Part shown: positions 1 through 5,599 of the stretch, in pieces
Layout: each line of letters starts with the position of its first letter
How positions within the stretch are numbered: position 1 is the first letter of the stretch
Origin: Candidatus Altarchaeota archaeon
GTDB lineage: Archaea; Altiarchaeota; Altiarchaeia; JAFGQM01
Reading direction: 5' to 3'
Assembly: GCA_016935655.1 (NCBI GenBank)
Contig: JAFGQM010000006.1
Location: 1-7,738, forward strand
DNA length: 7,738 nt
Translations under genes and position numbers: made by a program
Notes under the pieces: model-generated
Told to the model about the DNA's origin: nothing
The model's input: the letters and a program-made list of their open reading frames with translations, nothing else
Databases searched by the model: none

Positions 1-134
1 GCGACGCGCTAGCGGACGTTACAATCAGGGTCAGCAGGGGGGATAGGATGACGATGGCCCGTGGGGTTAACGAGGACGTCGTTATGGCTAGCGTCCAGGC
101 ATTCATAAACGGCTTGAACCGGCTGTTGCAGTGA
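1..134 (+). CDS. leuA: 2-isopropylmalate synthase-type enzyme, C-terminal end (partial)
   Basis: This is the last 43 residues of a gene that enters from the left edge; the reading frame starts at position 3 and stops with TGA at 132-134. The peptide begins DALADVTIRV, continues with ARGVNEDVVMASVQAFING and ends NRLLQ. This matches the end of the LeuA allosteric/dimerisation domain, where a conserved 'DAL..V.V' strand is followed by 'G.G...DI..AS..AY..A.N.L'. In full-length members a TIM barrel condenses acetyl-CoA with a 2-oxo acid (2-oxoisovalerate for leucine synthesis) and this C-terminal domain binds the end-product inhibitor. The catalytic barrel is outside the window, so substrate cannot be assigned: citramalate synthase (CimA, isoleucine route) shares the same domain and is a real alternative. 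The stop is one base from the stop of the convergent zinc-ribbon gene. Confidence 0.78.
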   Translation, partial: DALADVTIRVSRGDRMTMARGVNEDVVMASVQAFINGLNRLLQ

Positions 135-135
135 A

Positions 136-336
136 TTATTTTATTTTCTCCAGCTCACTCATTTTATTTATGGTCTGGCAGTGCGGGCAGGTCACCATCA
201 GCTTTATGTTGCATATGGATTTTGATTTAACCCTCTTGGAAGGCTTAAAGCTGTCAAAAGCACCTTTTATATGCTCATGCCTGATCAAACCCTTGCAACT
301 CGGGCACCTATAATCAGGCTTTTTGAATTTGGTCAT
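136..336 (-). CDS. small zinc-ribbon protein, downstream paralogue of a tandem pair
   Basis: A 66-residue basic protein whose function I do not recognise. It has two CxxC knuckles, CPSC at residues 11-14 and CPHC at 50-53, spaced as a single zinc ribbon that would bind one Zn2+. An extra Cys lies at about residue 42. The segment between the knuckles is Lys/Arg-rich and the C-terminus (SELEKIK) is charged, consistent with nucleic-acid or protein binding but not proof of it. The neighbouring gene at 340-519 is a paralogue: both share Y-x-CPSC-x-G-x-I, an HIK motif, a Pro/Arg-rich linker, V-x-CPHC and a Lys-rich end. ATG at 336 sits 3 nt after the paralogue's stop with no clear Shine-Dalgarno sequence, suggesting reinitiation within one transcript. 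No signal peptide or membrane segment is present. The shared motifs in two adjacent frames argue that this is a real gene. Confidence 0.75.
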   Translation of the reverse strand: MTKFKKPDYRCPSCKGLIRHEHIKGAFDSFKPSKRVKSKSICNIKLMVTCPHCQTINKMSELEKIK

Positions 337-339
337 TCG

Positions 340-519
340 CTACTTCAACTTGATGAGCCTATCAAATTTACTGACCCTCTCGCAATGAGGGCACTCCACA
401 TCAGACATTTTTGTCCTCTGGAGGGCCCTTCCTCCTGTCGGCTGAGAGGCGATTCTAGCGAATTTAATATGCTTTGTCGGTATTTTCCCATGGCAGCTTG
501 GGCATTGGTATCTGTGCAT
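340..519 (-). CDS. small zinc-ribbon protein, upstream paralogue of a tandem pair
   Basis: With the ATG at 519 this is a 59-residue protein beginning MHRYQCPSCHGKI. An in-frame TTG at 543 would add eight residues, but it lies upstream of the transcription start expected from the TATA-like box at 550-557, so ATG 519 is preferred. The knuckles are CPSC (residues 6-9) and CPHC (residues 42-45 approximately), preceded by DVE and followed by a KFDRLIKLK tail. It is basic, soluble and has no other recognisable domain. It is the first gene of a two-gene unit with its paralogue at 136-336 and is divergent from rnhB, sharing a very short promoter region with it. Family assignment beyond 'zinc ribbon' is not possible by eye; transcription or translation accessory roles are common for such mini-ribbons in archaea, but that is inference only. 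Confidence 0.75.
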   Translation of the reverse strand: MHRYQCPSCHGKIPTKHIKFARIASQPTGGRALQRTKMSDVECPHCERVSKFDRLIKLK

Positions 520-521
520 AC

Positions 522-530
522 CTATAATAA
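522..530 (+). promoter_or_regulatory. candidate TATA box for the rnhB operon
   Basis: CTATAATAA lies where archaeal TBP would place a transcription start about 25 nt downstream, near 550-555. That fits translation from ATG 555 or ATG 579 and would exclude the upstream GTG at 534. It sits inside the predicted initiation region of the opposite-strand zinc-ribbon promoter. It is a visual match only. Confidence 0.45.
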
Positions 531-549
531 CGGGTGAAATCAAAAAAAC

Positions 550-557
550 CTTTTATG
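550..557 (-). promoter_or_regulatory. candidate TATA box for the tandem zinc-ribbon genes
   Basis: On the minus strand this reads CATAAAAG within AAACATAAAAGG. Transcription would start around 528, leaving a leader of roughly 9 nt before ATG 519, typical of nearly leaderless archaeal messages. It overlaps the expected start region of the plus-strand rnhB promoter. It is a visual match only. Confidence 0.4.
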
Positions 558-578
558 TTTGTGGGCGTAAGAGATAAC

Positions 579-1229
579 ATGCTCTTATGCGGCGTTGATG
601 AGGCGGGCAGGGGGCCTGTGATAGGGCCTCTTGTATTCGGTGCAGTAGTGGTTGACAAGGATACGGAGGGGAAGTTTAAGGAGATGGGGGTGACGGACTC
701 TAAGCTCATAGACCCGGCCACTCGGGAAACTCTGGCCAAGGAGATCCAAAAACTCGCCACAGAGTATAAAGTGCTCTCCCTCAGCCCGGTGGAGATAACC
801 GAGTGGATGAAGACGGCTTCCTTAAACGACATAGAGGCGATAAAGACTGCCGAGCTACTGGAATCACTGGATAGCAAGTTCAATGTGTTATATGTCGACT
901 CGCCTGACACCATGCCGGCCAGATACGGCCAAAATATAAGGAACCTGTGCAAGAAGGATTGCAAGATAATATCCGAGCACAAGGCCGATTTGAACCATAC
1001 CGTGGTCGGTGCAGCTTCCATTTTGGCCAAGGTCGTCAGGGATACTGAGATAAGGGAGCTAGCCAGGCTCTACGGGGACATAGGAAGCGGCTACCCCAGC
1101 GATGAGGTTACGCAGAGATGGCTCGACGACCACTGGAAAAAGAACCACAACTTCCCGGAGTTCGTAAGGAAGAAGTGGTCCACTGTGACAAGGCGTGCAC
1201 AGCTTAAACTGGGTGAGTGGAATGGATGA
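579..1229 (+). CDS. rnhB: ribonuclease HII
   Basis: RNase HII cleaves the RNA strand of RNA-DNA hybrids and nicks 5' of single ribonucleotides embedded in DNA, using divalent metal ions. With ATG 579 the protein has 216 residues. It opens MLLCGVDEAGRGP, which places the first catalytic pair at D7 and E8, the same numbering as in archaeal homologues. The other acidic ligands are D107 (in YVDSPD) and D155 (in AKVVRD), completing the DEDD set. The HKAD segment and the GSGYPSD motif, with the tyrosine that recognises the RNA-DNA junction, are also present. In-frame GTG 534 and ATG 555 would add 15 or 8 non-conserved residues. The extreme C-terminus carries QLKLGEWN, a degenerate PCNA-interaction (PIP) box at best. 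The gene ends inside the next gene, with an 8-nt overlap, and its last codons supply that gene's Shine-Dalgarno sequence. It is probably cotranscribed with it. Confidence 0.95.
   Translation: MLLCGVDEAGRGPVIGPLVFGAVVVDKDTEGKFKEMGVTDSKLIDPATRETLAKEIQKLATEYKVLSLSPVEITEWMKTASLNDIEAIKTAELLESLDSKFNVLYVDSPDTMPARYGQNIRNLCKKDCKIISEHKADLNHTVVGAASILAKVVRDTEIRELARLYGDIGSGYPSDEVTQRWLDDHWKKNHNFPEFVRKKWSTVTRRAQLKLGEWNG
1212..1216 (+). promoter_or_regulatory. Shine-Dalgarno GGTGA inside the end of rnhB
   Basis: GGTGA lies 5 nt before ATG 1222 and pairs with the usual archaeal 16S rRNA 3' end. It decides the start of the downstream gene against the in-frame upstream alternative at 1195. It is read as Gly-Glu by rnhB. 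Confidence 0.75.
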
Positions 1230-1782
1230 GATATATGTGAAATGCCCGGCATGCAACAAGAAGCAACGGCACAAAATCATACGGGTCAAGGACCCCGAGA
1301 GAGGGCTCGCTATATGCAAATGCACCAAATGCGGCAGCCTGAGCTATTCCAAGATAAAGAAGGAAAGCCTGGAGATAATGCTGATACTTTCTGAAGGAGG
1401 CAAGGCAAAGAAGAGGTTCGAGAAGTTCCCAGTGGGTGCGAAGTTCAAGAAAGGCGATTGCTTAAAGCTCAAGGATGAGAGGTTTGAGATACGATCCATA
1501 GAATCCAATGAGGGAGGAAGGCTAGAGGAGGGGGGAATAGAACAAGTGAGGACTATATGGATAGCACCCTACACAAAACAGCTGTCCATCTCAGTGCACC
1601 AAAAGGGGGGAAGCACAGTCGCCTACAGGATTACTAAGGGTAAAGACGAACGAATTAAGAAGGGTGACGTACTAGAGCTCGAAGGCAAGAAGGTCGAGGT
1701 CACAAGGATAATGGGCGATTCGGGGGACAAAGAGCAAGAGGGGGTTTCAAGGATACTGGCCTTGCATGGAAGGTTTCTTTAG
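1222..1782 (+). CDS. zinc-ribbon protein resembling the HVO_0476 family
   Basis: A 186-residue soluble protein starting at ATG 1222, chosen for the GGTGA site 5 nt upstream. The N-terminus is a zinc ribbon: CPAC at residues 8-11 and CTKC at 34-37, with an additional Cys at 32. After it come two similar beta-rich halves. Each has a 'GD.L.L....FEI..I' pattern: KKGDCLKLKDERFEIRSIE at about 77-95 and KKGDVLELEGKKVEVTRI at about 147-163. Between them lies a QVRTIWIAPY stretch (108-117) followed by LSISVHQKGGS. This layout resembles the archaeal HVO_0476-type zinc finger family, whose biochemical function is not established. That assignment is from memory of the family pattern, not from a search. 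The 8-nt overlap with rnhB suggests coupled translation and perhaps a role in RNA or nucleic-acid metabolism, which is inference. It ends one base from the stop of the convergent membrane-protein gene. Confidence 0.8.
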   Translation: MDEIYVKCPACNKKQRHKIIRVKDPERGLAICKCTKCGSLSYSKIKKESLEIMLILSEGGKAKKRFEKFPVGAKFKKGDCLKLKDERFEIRSIESNEGGRLEEGGIEQVRTIWIAPYTKQLSISVHQKGGSTVAYRITKGKDERIKKGDVLELEGKKVEVTRIMGDSGDKEQEGVSRILALHGRFL

Positions 1783-1783
1783 A

Positions 1784-2458
1784 TTAAAGGTAATAGCCGG
1801 TGCTACTGAAAATGGGTAAAATAGCTAGTAAAGAAGTCATCAGGCCCAATAGCGACAAGATGGTTATCATGGGGAGCATCAAAAGACATGAAAGCAGGGG
1901 ACCTATCAATGCTATTGCCCAGCTCCTGGCCTTGTCCAGATTGCCGTATATAAGCTTGATACCTGTCTTTAGGACATACAATACTTTGAGTACGTATAGT
2001 ATCGCCAAAAACATCAGCAATATGAAGGACCATGAGCCCAAGGATTTGGCGGCAAGCAGTATTATGAGGTAGACTACAACTAAAAAGGCCGTCGAGTAGA
2101 TGTAGACGATGCCCAAAAGCGAGAGTATCGAGCGGAAAGAGTTAGCTGCATCGGCGCCCATCAGGCGCGCGGCTATGTAGATGCTCGCCCCCAGAACGAG
2201 CCAGGAGGCGAACTGCGCCAGAATCAGTAATACGTTTGACAGCGCCAAAAATGCAAAATCGTATTCTGAGAGCCCCTTGTTACTGTTATAGCTGGAACCA
2301 TAGTAGCCATAATAGCTATAACTGGATTGCGCAGTTTTTGCAGCTATGTAGCTGTAATCCACCATAAGTACAGCGACTATGGCCGTTATCAGGATGATTA
2401 TGGCTGTCTTCTTAAGGGGTCTCTTCGTCCAGCCTTTGATAAAGCCCTCTAGGACCAT
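1784..2458 (-). CDS. multipass membrane protein, Yip1-like
   Basis: A 224-residue integral membrane protein. Hydrophobic segments lie at about 18-40, 68-96, 111-137, 142-163 and 178-216; the last is long enough for one kinked or two helices, giving 5-6 passes. The N-terminus MVLEGFIKGWTKRP with basic residues before TM1 suggests a cytoplasmic start. An unusual Tyr/Ser/Gly/Asn-rich loop (about residues 46-60, SSYSYYGYYGSSYNS) follows TM1 and would face outside. The overall layout, with the Gly-Ala and Phe-Arg-Ser-Ile-Leu-Ser region before TM3, resembles archaeal Yip1-domain proteins (often annotated YIP1 family), whose role in prokaryotes is unknown. No catalytic or transport motif is visible. 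A TATA-like box overlaps the end of radA, so the gene probably has its own promoter, and AAGGA precedes ATG 2458. The Yip1 label is tentative; membrane topology is well supported. Confidence 0.8.
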   Translation of the reverse strand: MVLEGFIKGWTKRPLKKTAIIILITAIVAVLMVDYSYIAAKTAQSSYSYYGYYGSSYNSNKGLSEYDFAFLALSNVLLILAQFASWLVLGASIYIAARLMGADAANSFRSILSLLGIVYIYSTAFLVVVYLIILLAAKSLGSWSFILLMFLAILYVLKVLYVLKTGIKLIYGNLDKARSWAIALIGPLLSCLLMLPMITILSLLGLMTSLLAILPIFSSTGYYL

Positions 2459-2486
2459 AGCTCTTCCTTATAGTAACCGGAAAGGC

Positions 2487-2494
2487 TATAAAAA
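2487..2494 (-). promoter_or_regulatory. TATA box for the Yip1-like gene, abutting the radA stop codon
   Basis: On the minus strand TTTTTATA follows directly after the radA TAG (2495-2497). It predicts a start near 2465, only about 7 nt upstream of ATG 2458. The five-T run may also act as the radA termination signal, so one short element could end one transcript and start the next. Confidence 0.5.
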
Positions 2495-3442
2495 CTAATC
2501 CCTTATGCCTTCCTCGGTGACACCGAATATGCACTCTGCGTCGGGCAGGTGGGGTGCATCGACGAGCTTTGCAACCCTCTTCTCCTCCTTGCCCTTCCTG
2601 AGGTATAGCCTGAACGTGCTCTTATGGCCCAGGATGTGCCCCCCTATGGGCGCAGTCGGGTCGCCGAAGAGTATCCCCGGCTGTGCCATCACCTGGTTTG
2701 TGACCACCACCGGCACATTGTGCAGTTCTGCTATCCGCTGCAGGGCTGAAAGGTGCCTGTTGAGCTTCTGCTGCCTGTCGGCTAGGGTCCCCCTGCCGAC
2801 GTATTCGGACCTGAAGTGGGACATAAGAGAGTCCACTATTATCAGCTTTATGTTCTCATCTTTTAGTATCTTCTCAGCCTTCTCCGCAAGGAGCATCTGG
2901 TGGTCGCTGTTATACGCCTTGCCGACCTTTATGTTCTCCAGCACCTCCTTCTCATCTATTTCCCAACCCCTTGCCATCTGTATAATCCTCTCGGGCCGGA
3001 ATGTGTTCTCAGTGTCTATATACAGGGCCTTGCCGTCGAAACCCCCCTGCTCCTTGGGGAGCTGTACGTTGACTGAAAGCTGGTGGGTGATTTGCGTTTT
3101 GCCGGTTCCGAACTTGCCATAGAACTCGGTTATCGCCTGGGTCTCAATGCCCCCGCCAAGCAGCTTGTCCAGCTCTTTGCTGCCTGTAGTGAGCTTTCCG
3201 ACCTTCTCTCTCCTCTCCAAAACCTTGGTAGCGGTTTCAAAGTCCATCTCCAGGGCGTCCTGAGCGGCCTGGATAGCCTTCTTTGCAGTAGCTTCTCCAA
3301 GACCCGCCGCCTCCTTAAGCTCGGCAGACGAGGCTGCAGCTATGGACATAAGGTCCTTGTAACCCGCCTCCTCAAGTTTGTCTGCGGTTCCTGGGCCTAC
3401 CCCGGGAAGATCCTCTATCGTCTCAATCTTTGTCATTTTCAT
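2495..3442 (-). CDS. radA: DNA repair and recombination protein RadA
   Basis: The archaeal RecA/Rad51 recombinase, which forms an ATP-dependent filament on single-stranded DNA and catalyses homologous strand exchange. The 315-residue length is usual for the family. In order there are: an N-terminal helix-hairpin-helix domain (about 7-64, [16 protein letters not shown]); a FETA polymerisation motif (68-71) that docks into the next protomer; Walker A GKFGTGKT (109-116); Walker B LIIVD (200-204); DNA-binding loop L1 around [14 protein letters not shown]; and L2 with [19 protein letters not shown] (about 260-278). The conserved VTEEGIRD end is also present. The Walker A differs from the common GEFGSGKT by Lys at the second position and Thr for Ser; both catalytic Lys and Thr remain. 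ATG 3442 overlaps the rpa stop as ATGA, indicating coupled translation; ATG 3436 is a possible alternative two codons later. Being cotranscribed with RPA fits RPA-RadA handover on ssDNA. Confidence 0.97.
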   Translation of the reverse strand: MKMTKIETIEDLPGVGPGTADKLEEAGYKDLMSIAAASSAELKEAAGLGEATAKKAIQAAQDALEMDFETATKVLERREKVGKLTTGSKELDKLLGGGIETQAITEFYGKFGTGKTQITHQLSVNVQLPKEQGGFDGKALYIDTENTFRPERIIQMARGWEIDEKEVLENIKVGKAYNSDHQMLLAEKAEKILKDENIKLIIVDSLMSHFRSEYVGRGTLADRQQKLNRHLSALQRIAELHNVPVVVTNQVMAQPGILFGDPTAPIGGHILGHKSTFRLYLRKGKEEKRVAKLVDAPHLPDAECIFGVTEEGIRD

Positions 3443-5241
3443 TTGTCTAGGTCTATTTCCTCGATGTCGAACTCTTCAGAATCCCCTGGGACATCTCCTA
3501 TGATCTCTTCTTCAACGACCTCCCTTTTCGCTTTTTTGCTAGGCTTTTTGGAAGCCGAGGAGGCCGAAGTTAGCGTGCTTATGGAAGTGGTGGTGAGTTC
3601 AAGTCTGTCAAAATAATCGTTGTAGCGGATATTGCCGATGAGCGAAATCTTTTTCCCTATGAGCTCGTTCTTTAACTGCCTCACGGGTTCTGTCTCGTCG
3701 CCGCTCTGCCCTATCAGGTTCAACACATCCGTCACGTTCATCCCGGTCAGCTGCTCGGCAAGGTCCCTGAAGAATATGGTCCTTATGGCTCCTGTCTTAT
3801 CCTCGACTTCCAAGCCCACGACCATGCTGTATGAGGGCTTGGTCTCGCCACAGACATCACATATCCACTCGCCAGCGACATTCTCAATCCTTGATCCGCA
3901 TTCAGAGCAGATCTCGAACACCATGGGGGTCTCATCGACTTCCTTGATCGCCCCGGTTATCTTGACGCTCCTGTCGTTTGGCTCCAATTCTGAGATTGAC
4001 TTTTCCTTGGCGTGCTTCTCGAGCAATACCTCGACCTTTGGTATGTCTATGTTCTCGGGGTTTATGTGTAGTGTGCCCCTCTGTGAAAGATGGACCTCAG
4101 CTTCGCCGTTAAGGCTCTGTTTTGTGTAGCCGTTCCTCAGCAGTATGATATCGCCGTGGTTGATCTCTTTTATAAGCTCTGCCTTCTCGCCCCACAGGAC
4201 CACTCTAAGAACGCCTGTGTCATCAGCGATTACTGCGGAGGCGAGCTTTCCGGTCCTCTCGCCGGAGACGAACTCCTTGACTGGCAGCAGCCTCATGACC
4301 CTCCCTATGACGTCCACGTTTTGCAGATCTGGCTGCACACTTCCCAGCTTGTATGTCCTGGCTTCTATCTTTGGCAAATCCAGTTTGGTAGAAGATTTGA
4401 AGATCCGGCCCCTGTTGCCTAGATGTATCTCCGTGCCCCTGTTGCCCAGCCTTACTTGGCCATTCTCCACCTTCACAACGTCGCCCTCGGAAAAACCCTC
4501 TATCTTGTTGGCGTTGAAGTCCCACAGGACTACCCTAAGCTTTCCAGTCTCGTCCTCTATTATCATGCTGGACCTCTGCCCCTTGGTCCCGTCTGAGCGG
4601 TCGAACTCGGATTTTGGATAAAGGTATATGGCACGGCCCAGGACTGATGTGATATCGTTCTCCTTGACTTCCGCTATCTTCTTGAGCTCCTCAGAGACCT
4701 TTGGGAGCTTCTTTATCAGCTTTGGGTCGACATTCTTTGGATCGATAATCAACCGTGAAAGGCCACCGACATGGATTTCTGGCTCCTTGTTTAGACCCTC
4801 TCGTGTATAAGCGTTTCGTAATACCATGGTCATCCCTGGCTGCAATTTCTCCGACTCGGCTATATCCGCGCTCTTGTCCCAAAGGACTATATTCTTTTCG
4901 GCCGTATCATCGACTATCAGGACCCTGCTGAACTGCCCTACCCTCTTGTCGGTCTTGAACTTCTTTATGGGTCTTACCTCCTTGATCCTGCCGATGACGT
5001 TGATATTGTTCGAGTCAGCCTTCAAATCGGATAACTTTATGTATTTGATGGGGGTATCGTCTGCAGAAGCCGAGTCTATCCCATATTCCTTCTCCAGGGC
5101 GTATATGGCCCCATGGTCGGTCAGGAGCCCGGCAGCGTCCTCTTTCTTCTTCTCTATTATGGCCTTTACTTCGTCCTCCGCGAGCCCGCTGGTCTCAGAA
5201 ATCTTTTTTATCCGTTTGTCAAGAGTCATTTCTGCCCCCAT
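3439..5241 (-). CDS. rpa: replication protein A, single-chain with four OB folds and a zinc finger
   Basis: The archaeal single-stranded DNA-binding protein used in replication, repair and recombination. The 600 residues show a helical N-terminal segment (about 5-56), then OB1 (about 66-165), OB2 (184-280), OB3 (297-395) and a fourth OB region (415-552) interrupted by a zinc finger, C445-x2-C448 and C461-x2-C464. OB1-OB3 each repeat 'VIGR(I/V)..(V/L).P', 'DDT...(I/L)R/NVVLW' and a late '(L/V)(R/E)NG/AY/Q...EIH(V/L)' pattern, so the protein grew by domain duplication. The last 24 residues are very acidic (EEEII...[10 protein letters not shown]) and could bind partner proteins, as acidic SSB tails do. 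The architecture resembles the one-subunit RPA of some methanogens rather than multi-subunit systems. ATG 5241 follows a weak TATA-like box; ATG 5229 is an equally possible start and would give 596 residues. The gene overlaps radA by 4 nt. Confidence 0.93.
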   Translation of the reverse strand: MGAEMTLDKRIKKISETSGLAEDEVKAIIEKKKEDAAGLLTDHGAIYALEKEYGIDSASADDTPIKYIKLSDLKADSNNINVIGRIKEVRPIKKFKTDKRVGQFSRVLIVDDTAEKNIVLWDKSADIAESEKLQPGMTMVLRNAYTREGLNKEPEIHVGGLSRLIIDPKNVDPKLIKKLPKVSEELKKIAEVKENDITSVLGRAIYLYPKSEFDRSDGTKGQRSSMIIEDETGKLRVVLWDFNANKIEGFSEGDVVKVENGQVRLGNRGTEIHLGNRGRIFKSSTKLDLPKIEARTYKLGSVQPDLQNVDVIGRVMRLLPVKEFVSGERTGKLASAVIADDTGVLRVVLWGEKAELIKEINHGDIILLRNGYTKQSLNGEAEVHLSQRGTLHINPENIDIPKVEVLLEKHAKEKSISELEPNDRSVKITGAIKEVDETPMVFEICSECGSRIENVAGEWICDVCGETKPSYSMVVGLEVEDKTGAIRTIFFRDLAEQLTGMNVTDVLNLIGQSGDETEPVRQLKNELIGKKISLIGNIRYNDYFDRLELTTTSISTLTSASSASKKPSKKAKREVVEEEIIGDVPGDSEEFDIEEIDLDK

Positions 5242-5260
5242 AAGATTTCATAGAAAGAGA

Positions 5261-5268
5261 ATAAAAAC
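5261..5268 (-). promoter_or_regulatory. weak candidate TATA box for the rpa-radA operon
   Basis: On the minus strand this reads GTTTTTAT, centred about 23-36 nt upstream of the two possible rpa start codons. It predicts a nearly leaderless message starting around 5239, which would favour ATG 5229. It is directly preceded by an unusual C-rich block (the plus strand has G5-TT-G6 at 5270-5282). Confidence 0.35.
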
Positions 5269-5520
5269 AGGGGGTTGGGGGGCCCTATCCTCCATCCAAA
5301 ATTCAAATCGGGCGGACATATGCGCGGGCTTCTAGTTTTCTTGGATTTCATTTTCCTTAAACCAAACCTGGATAAAATTTTCCTCCATTCAGTATAGTTT
5401 AAGGAACGGTGCATAAGGCCTTATCGGAGGTCTGTGAGCAGTGAGCATTGTTGACTGAGGTGGGTTTTTGGTTACGCTACAGATGCTATTCCAGTTGTAT
5501 GGTGCCCATCACACCAAAAT

Positions 5521-5563
5521 CAAAAAAGAAGAAGAAGGTAGGCCATCTCGCGACGGCCTTACC
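5521..5563 (-). terminator. hairpin followed by a T-rich tract, terminator of the secreted-protein gene
   Basis: Read on the minus strand, GGTAAGGCC pairs with GGCCTACC (8 bp with one bulged A, loop of about 10 nt at 5545-5554). It is followed at once by TTCTTCTTCTTTTTTG. It begins 37 nt after the stop of the gene at 5600. Archaea often terminate at T-rich tracts with or without a hairpin, so the T-tract is the stronger evidence. Confidence 0.6.
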
Positions 5564-5599
5564 AGCCCCCATTTCTGGAGGAAAAGATGGTTGCGAATC

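Larger units (their letters stand above)
5242..5599. other. intergenic region without a supported gene
   Basis: These 358 bases separate the rpa start from the stop of the secreted-protein gene. They hold the candidate rpa promoter, a G-rich/C-rich block at 5270-5283, an AT-rich stretch at 5335-5400, a perfect 12-bp palindrome ATAAGGCCTTAT at 5413-5424, a tandem 7-mer GTGAGCA at 5434-5447, a small hairpin TGGTG/CACCA near 5500-5516, and a strong hairpin with T-rich flank at 5521-5563. Short open frames on both strands look non-coding. I find no tRNA T-loop/stem pairing and no RNase P or box C/D signature. Confidence 0.6.

Noticed and set aside
131..537. Two plus-strand frames (131-313 and 271-537) opposite the zinc-ribbon genes
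   Set aside because: They overlap each other and lack motifs, while the minus strand has two frames sharing conserved cysteine motifs.
464..1030. Long minus-strand open frame of 188 codons opposite rnhB
   Set aside because: It lies antisense to an unambiguous RNase HII with all catalytic residues, shows no domain pattern, and is a by-product of codon composition.
4223..4525. 100-codon minus-strand frame rich in Arg/Gly/Gln inside rpa
   Set aside because: It is a +1 shadow of the RPA OB2-OB3 region; the RPA frame is intact throughout.
5300..5335. TTCAAATC string resembling a tRNA T-loop
   Set aside because: The flanking bases do not pair as a T-stem, and no acceptor or anticodon arm can be drawn around it on either strand.
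5226..5414. 62-codon minus-strand frame upstream of and overlapping the rpa start
   Set aside because: It has no ribosome site, no recognisable motif and low-complexity basic/Pro content, and it runs through the rpa promoter and the G/C-rich block. It cannot be excluded, but nothing supports it.
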